A stretch of 6,015 nt of DNA, taken from positions 1 to 6,015 of the forward strand of contig JAWXCH010000039.1 of the NCBI GenBank assembly GCA_034440595.1, given 5' to 3'. The DNA is from JAWXCH01 sp034440595 (GTDB lineage: Bacteria; Planctomycetota; Planctomycetia; Pirellulales; JALHPA01). This document shows positions 1 through 5,954 of this stretch, one piece after another (within the stretch, counting starts at the first letter, position 1; every line of letters starts with the position of its first letter). Below the pieces are notes generated by a model that saw only the letters and a list, made by a program, of their open reading frames with translations, was not told the origin of the DNA and made no database searches. The translations under genes and the position numbers were made by a program.

Positions 1-1
1 C

Positions 2-2308
2 TATTTCGATCCGCCTTATGGGATCAAATTCAATTCGAATTTTCAGTGGTCGACTACCAGCCGGGATGTGAAGGACGGGAATGCGGGGCACATCACGCGG
101 GAGCCGGAGCAGGTTAAGGCGTTTCGGGATACTTGGCGGGATGGGATTCACTCGTATCTGACGTACTTGCGGGATCGGTTGACGGTCGCGCGGGATTTGT
201 TGACGGAGTCTGGGTCGATTTTTGTGCAAATTGGTGATGAGAATGTGCATCGGGTTCGGGCGGTGATGGATGAAGTTTTTGGGGAGGAAAGATTTGTATC
301 CCTAATAGCTTTCACCAAAGGAGCTACGGGTCTTGGCTCCTCCGATAGGATGCCGGCAAGGCTGGACTACATCGTGTGGTACTCGAAAGGACAGAATTCG
401 CACAAATTCCATCAGCTCTATACGTTGCGTACTTCTGGAATTGACATGAGTTTTAACTGGATTCGCCTAGTAAGTGGCGAAATACGAAGACTTACTCCGA
501 GTGAAAAAGCGGTAGAGGTAGCTATTCCTCAAGGCGCCCGAGTATTTCAAGACGTCTCGCTTACAAAGCCGGGACCTGGTAGAAAGTTTGAAATCCAATA
601 TGAGGGAAAAACGTTTGACTCCGGTAAGCGGTGGTGGGGAATGACGCCTGAGTCGCTCTCGCGTGCCCTAAAGACCGGTCGCGTCGAAAGATTTGGGAAT
701 GCCCTCCGTCAGTTGCGGTTTCTCGATGAGTCGTCCGCGGTTGCTTTGGGAAACTTGTGGGAGGGTTTCCTAGGACAAAGCGATCCTGTCTATGTTGTAC
801 AAACCAATGTAGAAATAGTCAGGCGCTGTTTGCTGATGACTACAGACCCCGGTGACCTCGTGCTGGATCCGACGTGCGGCTCAGGCACTACTGCCACTGT
901 GGCGGAGCAATGGGGTCGGCGCTGGATAACGATTGATACTTCTCGTGTAGCGCTGGCCCTTGCTCGAGCTCGAATTATGGGAGCGCGATATCCATATTAC
1001 CTGCTGGCCGATTCGCGTGATGGCCGTCTCATGGAGGCGGAAATAACACGAACCGCGCCTTCCTCACAGCCAGTTCGCGAAGACATCCGCCATGGCTTTG
1101 TCTACGAGCGCGTTCCACACATCACGCTCAAGTCCATCGCAAGTAGCGCTGAAATTGATGTTATTTGGCAAAAGTGGCAGGTCAGTCTGGAAAAGCTGCG
1201 TGTGGAGCTAAATGTCGCGCTAAAGACAAGTTGGTCAGAATGGGAAGTTCCACGCGGGGCCGAAGCAAAATGGCCTGATGCGGTGAAGAAGTTACATCGA
1301 CAGTGGTGGGAATCCCGTATGTCGCGACAGCAGGAGATTGATGCCTCAATCGCTGCCAAGGCCGACTTTGAATATCTCTACGACAGACCATATGACGACA
1401 AGAAGAAAATTCGAGTAGCTGGTCCTTTCACAGTGGAAAGTCTTTCCCCACACCGAGTACTGGGTGTGGACGAGAACGACGAATTGATCGATACAGCTGC
1501 TCAGCCCGGTGCCGATTACGTTGCCAAGCAAACATTCCCGCAGATGATTCTGGAAAATCTTAGGGTTGCTGGGGTGCAGCAAGCCCACAAGGAGGACCGC
1601 ATTGCATTCACGAGCCTTTCGCCATGGCCTGGCAATCTGGTGTGTGCCGAAGGGCGTTTTATTGAGGGGAATGGACATACTGGAACAGAAAAGCGAGCGG
1701 CAATTTTCATCGGACCTGAATTCGGCACCGTCACGCGACCCGACCTCGTTGCCGCCGCGCGAGAAGCTGGGGATGCCGATTTCGATGTCTTGATCGCCTG
1801 TGCTTTTAACTATGAGGCGCATGCGACCGAATTCAGCAAACTTGGCCGTATCCCCGTGCTAAAAGCTCGTATGAATGCCGATCTACATATGGCAAACGAT
1901 CTAAAGAATACAGGGAAGGGAAACTTGTTCGTGATATTCGGAGAGCCCGATATCACCGTCTTATCGGAGAAGAACGACCTAGTACGCGTCAGGGTAAACG
2001 GTGTGGACGTATTCCATCCGCAGACAGGAGAGGTGCGCAGCGATGGACCAGAAGGCATCGCGTGCTGGTTTATCGACACCGACTACAACGAGGAGAGTTT
2101 CTTCGTTCGCCACGCATACTTCCTTGGCGCGAACGACCCCTATAGCTCACTCAAGACCACTCTCAAAGCAGAGATTACCGAAGAAGCCTGGCAAACGTTG
2201 CACAGCGATACCTCCAGAGCGTTCGTTAAGCCTAAGTCGGGCAGGATCGCAGTCAAAATCATCAATCATCTCGGCGACGAAGTGATGAAGGTATTTAAGC
2301 TTTCTTGA
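2..2308 (+). CDS. Site-specific DNA adenine methyltransferase, type III Mod-like (beta class), 5' end outside window
   Basis: This is predicted to transfer a methyl group from S-adenosylmethionine to adenine at a specific DNA site, protecting host DNA in a restriction-modification system. The frame is open from nucleotide 2 and gives 768 visible residues. It begins with YFDPPYG, the catalytic motif IV (DPPY at nt 8-19). The SAM-binding motif I, LDPTCGSGTT, follows at nt 863-892. Motif IV before motif I is the beta-class order of type III Mod proteins, and the stretch between them (about nt 300-800) is the expected target-recognition region. The long C-terminal part, ending in a GDEVMKVF-type tail, resembles a large Mod subfamily longer than classical Mod. 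The GTG at 68 is internal, because conserved motif IV precedes it. Codon use changes near nt 290, from G/T-ending codons to a more AT-rich style, which suggests recombination inside the gene. The frame shows no stop or frameshift. The DUF3883 gene follows 45 nt downstream. Family assignment is firm; target sequence is unknown. Confidence 0.9.
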   Translation, partial: YFDPPYGIKFNSNFQWSTTSRDVKDGNAGHITREPEQVKAFRDTWRDGIHSYLTYLRDRLTVARDLLTESGSIFVQIGDENVHRVRAVMDEVFGEERFVSLIAFTKGATGLGSSDRMPARLDYIVWYSKGQNSHKFHQLYTLRTSGIDMSFNWIRLVSGEIRRLTPSEKAVEVAIPQGARVFQDVSLTKPGPGRKFEIQYEGKTFDSGKRWWGMTPESLSRALKTGRVERFGNALRQLRFLDESSAVALGNLWEGFLGQSDPVYVVQTNVEIVRRCLLMTTDPGDLVLDPTCGSGTTATVAEQWGRRWITIDTSRVALALARARIMGARYPYYLLADSRDGRLMEAEITRTAPSSQPVREDIRHGFVYERVPHITLKSIASSAEIDVIWQKWQVSLEKLRVELNVALKTSWSEWEVPRGAEAKWPDAVKKLHRQWWESRMSRQQEIDASIAAKADFEYLYDRPYDDKKKIRVAGPFTVESLSPHRVLGVDENDELIDTAAQPGADYVAKQTFPQMILENLRVAGVQQAHKEDRIAFTSLSPWPGNLVCAEGRFIEGNGHTGTEKRAAIFIGPEFGTVTRPDLVAAAREAGDADFDVLIACAFNYEAHATEFSKLGRIPVLKARMNADLHMANDLKNTGKGNLFVIFGEPDITVLSEKNDLVRVRVNGVDVFHPQTGEVRSDGPEGIACWFIDTDYNEESFFVRHAYFLGANDPYSSLKTTLKAEITEEAWQTLHSDTSRAFVKPKSGRIAVKIINHLGDEVMKVFKLS

Positions 2309-2353
2309 ATCACGCTAATTCTGATGTCGTGACCAACAACAACGAGTAAACGA

Positions 2354-3535
2354 ATGGCAGAAAATGTCATCAAGCCCAATGCCCGAGGCCATCTGAATAA
2401 GTTGGTGGAGGACCTACTTAAATCCGGATGGACGATAAACTGCATTCCGGAGGATGGTCAGGTCCCGAGAAACGGGATCAAGTTGGTATTGGCTGGTGGA
2501 AACGCAGAGGCAAAGATACGTGTGTTCGCCTACAAAATTACCAGCTCGGGTAGAAACAAACCGCATGAACGACGAGTAGAAATTACGACTACGTATAGCA
2601 GTGGCTTGAGAGCAGAAGAATATTTCAGGGATGTAGTGCTGGGTATAGATGATGCGTCCGGGAAGTATGTCGGCATTGATAGCAAGCGCTTGAAATGGGG
2701 AGGCATGACTCACAATGCTTCGAGTTTTTTTGACCTAGAAGGATTGTCGGTTTCAGGCGGTAATCTCCTGATAAACCCGCGGTTGGCGACGAAACGTCTT
2801 TTTCCTGGCGGGATTGAACTGCATGCGTTCTTTGATCGCACGCGACTCGCTGAGTATTTGTTTAATCAGAAAGAGATTCACTCAGGCTTGTACGCTTTTG
2901 GTGGATCTTTTGGTGGTCCGAAAATTGGTACGCGCGGTGCGATCAGTGCAATAAGGAGGAGGCATCCGGCTCGCGGTGATGCGTTTGTTTTCTCTTCGAC
3001 CGAACGATCTCCAAAGCAGTCGTTTGATTCCAGATTAATTTCAGCAGTTGAACAGCGAGATTTCACGAGGCTCACAAGGCGGAAGATTTCTCCGGAGCAA
3101 CTAAAGAAAATACTTATCGCTTGCGATGAGATCGGAGCATTGGGAGAGCAGGCAGTACTCGTTCGAGAGAGAAAACGGCTCACTAAGCTTGGGTTTTATG
3201 ACAAGGCGAAAAAGGTAGAGCGCGTTAGCCTTAAATCTATCGGCGAGGGTTACGATATTTTGTCGTTTGAAGACGATGGAATCACTAAGAGATATTTAGA
3301 GGTCAAAGCGACCAGCGGACGAGGCTATACAGTTGACATTTCACAAGGCGAATGGAATGCCGCCAAAAGGCTAGGTGGCCAGTACTATGTTGTTCGAGTG
3401 ATAAACGCTAGAACCTCACCTTCCATTTTTTATATTCGCGATCCGATCAGATTGCAGCAGCAAGGACTTGTCACGAAGACCCCGAGCGGGTGGAAATTGG
3501 ACCTTCGATTGGCAATGGGGCTGAAAAGGAAGTAA
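2354..3535 (+). CDS. DUF3883-domain protein, probable restriction endonuclease partner
   Basis: This 393-residue protein probably cleaves DNA as partner of the upstream methyltransferase. The C-terminal part (about residues 260-365) fits DUF3883, the 'NO VEIN' C-terminal domain related to PD-(D/E)xK nucleases. It has an opening GE (G264-E265), then GYD with Asp301, YLEVKAT with Glu316 and Lys318, a QGEW segment with Glu333, and a closing RDP near 362-364. Asp301, Glu316 and Lys318 are the likely catalytic set. Residues 1-170 form a separate domain that I cannot name; it includes DVVLGIDD (93-100), YVGIDSKRL (105-113) and HNASSFFDLEG (120-130), and may read DNA or modified bases. No helicase or ATPase motif is visible, unlike type III Res subunits. 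The start is ATG 2354, 45 nt after the methyltransferase stop, with no strong Shine-Dalgarno sequence, so the two probably share a transcript. Base composition matches the AT-richer part of the methyltransferase, suggesting both arrived together. The domain call is good; the restriction role is inferred from it and from the neighbour. Confidence 0.75.
   Translation: MAENVIKPNARGHLNKLVEDLLKSGWTINCIPEDGQVPRNGIKLVLAGGNAEAKIRVFAYKITSSGRNKPHERRVEITTTYSSGLRAEEYFRDVVLGIDDASGKYVGIDSKRLKWGGMTHNASSFFDLEGLSVSGGNLLINPRLATKRLFPGGIELHAFFDRTRLAEYLFNQKEIHSGLYAFGGSFGGPKIGTRGAISAIRRRHPARGDAFVFSSTERSPKQSFDSRLISAVEQRDFTRLTRRKISPEQLKKILIACDEIGALGEQAVLVRERKRLTKLGFYDKAKKVERVSLKSIGEGYDILSFEDDGITKRYLEVKATSGRGYTVDISQGEWNAAKRLGGQYYVVRVINARTSPSIFYIRDPIRLQQQGLVTKTPSGWKLDLRLAMGLKRK
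3524..3530 (+). promoter_or_regulatory. Putative ribosome binding site for the RelE-like helicase fragment
   Basis: An AAAAGGA stretch lies in the last codons of the DUF3883 gene, 12 nt before GTG 3543. It is too far from the homology-favoured GTG 3564 to serve it. If used, it couples translation of the fragment to the nuclease gene. It is a weak call, since A/G-rich runs occur by chance. Confidence 0.3.
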
Positions 3536-3542
3536 TTGCAAT

Positions 3543-3986
3543 GTGTTTCCAATGGGTTGTTCAGTGCACTTTCGCATCGCCGACTCCTTCACCGACGGCC
3601 TCGCGCGACTAACCGGCGATGAGCAGAAGGCCGCCAAGACCACTGCCTTGGATCTTCAGCTCAATCCGTTCAATCCGGTCAACCCGGGCATGCAGTTGCA
3701 CAACATCGAAGAATCCAAGGACAGGAATTTCTGGTCAGTCCGCGTCGGATCGGATATCCGACTGATCGTGCACAAGACGTCAGGCAGCATGCTGCTCTGC
3801 TACGTTGATCACCACGACAAAGCGTATGACTGGGCGAAGCGCCGCAAGTTGGAATGTGTTGAAAGGCAACCGGGCCCTTGTTGCCGCCATCCAGCGACCG
3901 ACGCAGTCTGGATGTGGTGGCGACGCAGACTTAAAGGGCGATCTGGAGGCCGATCCGTCAGAACAAATGGATGCCTGACGAGATAA
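3543..3986 (+). pseudogene. Truncated UvrD-type helicase: N-terminal RelE/ParE-like domain only
   Basis: The first ~104 codons (to nt 3854) match my memory of the N-terminus of a family of superfamily 1 helicases that begin with a RelE/ParE-like toxin-fold domain. Telling segments are HFRIADSFTDGLARLTG (residues 9-25 from GTG 3543), DIRLIVHK (71-78), LLCYVDHHDKAYDWAKRRK (84-102) and KLE. After KLE the frame stays open to TAA 3984-3986, but it becomes Cys/Trp/Arg-rich and unlike the family, so 3854 is a likely breakpoint. The Walker A and other ATPase motifs are absent here. Family members start close to the HFRIAD segment, favouring GTG 3564, whereas the upstream A/G-rich run favours GTG 3543; ATG 3552 is also possible. 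The matching helicase C-terminus lies 1.9 kb downstream (5750-5929). The remaining domain could still fold as a small RelE-like protein, so a free-standing toxin gene is the alternative; no antitoxin is recognisable beside it. Confidence 0.75.
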
Positions 3987-4094
3987 ATACGAAATGGTCG
4001 ACGAGCCGATGTCGGGGCGGACTGCAGGGAAGGTGATCAATCACATGGGGGATGAGGTGATGAAGGTTTTCAAGGTGTAGCATTCTTCCAGTAT
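3855..4094 (+). other. Rearrangement scar between helicase fragment and three-gene cassette
   Basis: This stretch has no intact gene. Its right part holds the 3' tip of a second mod gene, described separately. Its left part (3841-3978) carries a short frame ending at TGA 3976-3978 whose composition looks coding, with segments such as VLKGNRALVAAIQRP and DLKGDLEADPSEQMDA; I do not recognise it. This is a different frame from the helicase fragment. I see no convincing promoter, terminator, inverted repeat, tRNA or target-site duplication that would identify the element responsible. Confidence 0.6.
3988..4080 (+). pseudogene. Remnant: 3' tip of a second Mod-type methyltransferase gene
   Basis: The frame ending at TAG 4078-4080 encodes GKVINHMGDEVMKVFKV, almost the same ending as the upstream methyltransferase (VKIINHLGDEVMKVFKLS). 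Over the 22 codons 4012-4077 I count 17 identical residues against 2237-2302. Upstream of about 4006 the similarity fades, and there is an in-frame TGA at 3976-3978, so no working protein can come from it. Its codons (GGG, GTG, GAG, AAG, GTT) look like those of nt 1-290 rather than the 3' half of the intact gene. It is therefore probably the original end of the resident mod gene, left behind when the middle and end were replaced by a related segment. The TIGR04255-family gene begins 15 nt after its stop, so that gene may once have followed mod in the same operon. Confidence 0.8.
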
Positions 4095-4850
4095 ATGAAC
4101 TATCGACTTCAACAAATAAGGGTTCCGCCGATCGTGGAGGCGGTGCTCGATATTGATTGCGATATGCCCCCCGCCTTCGATCTGGTGGCATTGGAGCCCT
4201 CCGCGCACGACGCTCTGCGTCACCGTTATCCAAAATTGCGAAAACAGTTCATTCAGGAACACCGGGTTGTGGCGCCGATCGACGGCGCGCCGAAGATGAC
4301 GAGCAAGCAAGGGATTCAGGCGCTCCAGTTCCTTCAAAATGACGAAAAGCAACTCGTGCAAGTGCGCGCGCAGGGTTTCTCATTCAATCGACTTGCTCCG
4401 TATGTAAGCCTGGACGACTACTTGCCTGAAATGGAGCGTACATGGCGCTTATTTGCCGGCTTCGCTGCGCCGGTTCAAATCCGGCTTATTCGATTGCGTT
4501 ACATCAATCGCATCCTGCTTCCGTTGTCAGAGGGGCGGGTCGATTTAGACGACTACCTGAATCTCGGTCCCCGGCTTCCGGACGAAGACAGACTGACCTT
4601 CGCGGGGTTCCTGAATCAACACTCCGCAGTGGAAGCAGGCACTGGGAATCGGGTGAATATCGTTCTCGCGGCTCAGCCACCGGAAGGTGCTAGTCTTCCG
4701 GTCATCTTCGATATTGAAACTTTGAAATCTGTGGATGGCGAGCCGAGTGACTGGTCGCTTGTTAACTCAAAAATTCAATCGTTGCGGGAATTGAAGAACC
4801 TGGTTTTCGAGAGGACTCTTACTGACAAATGCTTGAAGCTTTTTCAATAG
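4095..4850 (+). CDS. TIGR04255 family protein
   Basis: This 251-residue protein fits the TIGR04255 family, a sporadically distributed bacterial family with no established biochemical function. The supporting features are the N-terminal PPIVEAV motif (residues 11-17), the central IRLIRLRYINRI strand region, and the C-terminal segment LRELKNLVFERTLTDKCLKL (230-249), all typical of the family, together with a typical length. No signal peptide or membrane segment is visible, so it should be cytoplasmic. ATG 4095 sits 15 nt after the stop of the mod remnant and has no good Shine-Dalgarno sequence at normal spacing; translation may once have depended on the gene before it. Its last 22 nt overlap the next gene, and composition is GC-rich like the two genes after it. 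It is the first member of a three-gene cassette lying between two pieces of a helicase gene. Family membership is fairly certain; a role in defence is only a guess from location. Confidence 0.85.
   Translation: MNYRLQQIRVPPIVEAVLDIDCDMPPAFDLVALEPSAHDALRHRYPKLRKQFIQEHRVVAPIDGAPKMTSKQGIQALQFLQNDEKQLVQVRAQGFSFNRLAPYVSLDDYLPEMERTWRLFAGFAAPVQIRLIRLRYINRILLPLSEGRVDLDDYLNLGPRLPDEDRLTFAGFLNQHSAVEAGTGNRVNIVLAAQPPEGASLPVIFDIETLKSVDGEPSDWSLVNSKIQSLRELKNLVFERTLTDKCLKLFQ
4809..4815 (+). promoter_or_regulatory. Putative ribosome binding site for the second cassette gene
   Basis: GAGAGGA lies inside the end of the TIGR04255-family gene, 13 nt before ATG 4829. The spacing is slightly long. Together with the 22-nt overlap it points to coupled translation of the two genes. 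Confidence 0.4.
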
Positions 4851-5368
4851 AGAGCGCACCGGGATTCGCCGCCCTGCATTCGCTTGCGCGCGAAGGAAGT
4901 GCCGTCTCGACTGAAGCGCAAACACTTCGACAGGCTGCCAGCGATGTGGTGGATCGCGTGGAGCGTTCCGAAGCGTTGTTCGGCGGCAAGGGTGCTGCCA
5001 TCTCTCAAATTTGGGCTTTGGCGAATGACCATGCCGAACCCGATTGGGATGGCAATGGCGCATATCCAATACATCGACTGGCCGTTTTCAAAGCCACCGC
5101 CTTCATACGTGCATTGCCTGACGATTTGCCATTGCCGGAGTTCGCTCCCGAGCCTGACGGTTCGATATCCCTCGACTGGATTGTGTCGCGCAATCGCCTT
5201 TTCTCAATGAGTGTAGGTACGAACGATCGGCTGGCGTATGCATGGCTCGATGGAGCCGACAAGGGTCACGCCGTGGCGCGGTTTGACGGGGTGCGCGTTC
5301 CGACCAGAATCCTTTCGGGTATCGAAGGAATCATGAAAGGCAAAGATGCTGGCGTCGGGCCTCGCTGA
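4829..5368 (+). CDS. Conserved hypothetical protein with DWDGxGA motif, TIGR04255 gene partner
   Basis: This 179-residue protein belongs to a family I recognise only as hypothetical. Its marks are DWDGNGAYPI (residues 72-81), ALPDDLPLPEF (95-105) and PEPDGSISLDW (108-118), followed by an alternating strand pattern (LFSMSVG, LAYAWL, AVARFDG) and an amphipathic C-terminal helix. Residues 1-65 look helical and more variable. There is no signal peptide, membrane segment or recognisable catalytic motif, and the acidic conserved DWDG does not by itself prove metal binding. From memory, relatives often sit next to TIGR04255 genes, and the 22-nt overlap with that gene here fits a protein pair made in step. 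ATG 4829 is supported by the overlap arrangement and the upstream GAGAGGA. The 3' end overlaps the third gene by 23 nt. The gene is real with high confidence; its function is unknown. Confidence 0.8.
   Translation: MLEAFSIESAPGFAALHSLAREGSAVSTEAQTLRQAASDVVDRVERSEALFGGKGAAISQIWALANDHAEPDWDGNGAYPIHRLAVFKATAFIRALPDDLPLPEFAPEPDGSISLDWIVSRNRLFSMSVGTNDRLAYAWLDGADKGHAVARFDGVRVPTRILSGIEGIMKGKDAGVGPR
5335..5340 (+). promoter_or_regulatory. Ribosome binding site for the third cassette gene
   Basis: GAAAGG lies 5 nt before ATG 5346, inside the end of the second cassette gene. The good spacing supports this start and a translationally coupled third gene. Confidence 0.5.
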
Positions 5369-5753
5369 CACGGTCGATAACGAGGAAGATCTCGCAAGAT
5401 TCCTCACGTCGTCCGGTCATTTCAATGCCGCCGGCGCCAAACCCGCCGCATTTCTACCCAATGCCAAGAATGGCGAAACATCCGTGTTCCGGCACGGAAG
5501 CCATCCGCCTGCGTCGCTTTGGCAGATCGCGAATGATCACGTGGGTGCCGCTCGGACCCTGCATGGAGCCGCCATTGTCAAGGCGAAGCATGTCAGATCG
5601 GTTCTGTTGGATGCCGTCGCTCAGGAACCTCCACCTCGACACGCGAACATTGTGAACTGGCCGTCGTCACAAGCCGATCCTGACATGACGAAGGCGGCAC
5701 AAAAAGAGCGGGCAGCTCTGATTGCTCAGCACGCTGAGGTGCTTCGGCGCTGA
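5346..5753 (+). CDS. Conserved hypothetical protein, third gene of the TIGR04255 cassette
   Basis: This 135-residue protein is not one I can name. It has a family-like look: LARFLTSSGHFN (residues 16-27), KPAAFLP (32-38), ETSVFRHG (44-51), LHGAAIVKAKHVR (72-84) and EPPPRHANIVNWP (94-106), with a charged helical tail (112-135). His25, His50, His73, His82 and His99 fall in these segments and could be functional, though no known catalytic pattern is evident. There is no signal peptide or membrane segment. The start ATG 5346 has a well-placed GAAAGG and overlaps the end of the DWDGxGA gene by 23 nt, so all three genes form a compact translational unit. Its stop (5751-5753) abuts the start of the helicase C-terminal remnant, which marks the right edge of the cassette. 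The charged tail reads like a natural end rather than a fusion, so it is probably complete. Confidence 0.75.
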   Translation: MLASGLADTVDNEEDLARFLTSSGHFNAAGAKPAAFLPNAKNGETSVFRHGSHPPASLWQIANDHVGAARTLHGAAIVKAKHVRSVLLDAVAQEPPPRHANIVNWPSSQADPDMTKAAQKERAALIAQHAEVLRR

Positions 5754-5929
5754 TCCTGCGAACGGCGCAAGAACGCATCGAGACAGCGACGGAGGACTCC
5801 GACCTGGAGGAGGTCTACAACACCGAGCGGCATTTGCTCTACGTGGCCTGCACCCGCGCGCGGGACCAACTGATGGTGAGCAGCGTCGAACCGGCTTCGG
5901 AGTTCCTCGACGATCTGCGCGGGAAATGA
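5750..5929 (+). pseudogene. UvrD-type helicase, C-terminal remnant with motif VI
   Basis: The frame ending at TGA 5927-5929 reads as the C-terminus of a superfamily 1 (UvrD/Rep-like) helicase. From about nt 5771 it gives ERIETATEDSDLEEVYNTER, then LLYVACTRARDQL, whose YVACTRAR (5840-5863) is helicase motif VI, and it finishes with PASEFLDDLRGK. Motif VI normally supplies an arginine that contacts ATP, but the Walker A and B motifs are missing here. Upstream the frame is closed by TGA 5735-5737, and the third cassette gene fills the space, so only ~55 codons remain. The RelE-domain start of the same kind of helicase is at 3543-3854. The simplest reading is one helicase gene whose middle (by memory of the family, several hundred codons) was replaced by the scar and three-gene cassette. 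The two ends could instead come from two related helicase genes. Confidence 0.8.
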
Positions 5930-5954
5930 CCCGCCGAATTTCTAATAACGTCCT

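Noticed and set aside
68..70. GTG 68 as the methyltransferase start
   Set aside because: Catalytic motif IV DPPY is encoded in the same frame upstream (nt 8-19), so the true start lies before the window.
1346..1822. 158-codon minus-strand open frame inside the methyltransferase
   Set aside because: It lies entirely antisense to a well-supported gene, with no recognisable domain or start signal.
3541..3543. ATG at 3541 as a start for the gene after the nuclease
   Set aside because: It opens a different frame that stops quickly and does not encode the RelE-like domain; GTG 3543 or 3564 fits the homology.
3855..5750. A single helicase gene restored by one or two frameshifts
   Set aside because: The space between the ends is filled by three intact, overlapping genes with their own conserved features, and no helicase core motif is found in any frame there.
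5930..5954. Bidirectional terminator between the convergent genes
   Set aside because: The 25-nt gap has no stem-loop followed by a T-run on either strand.
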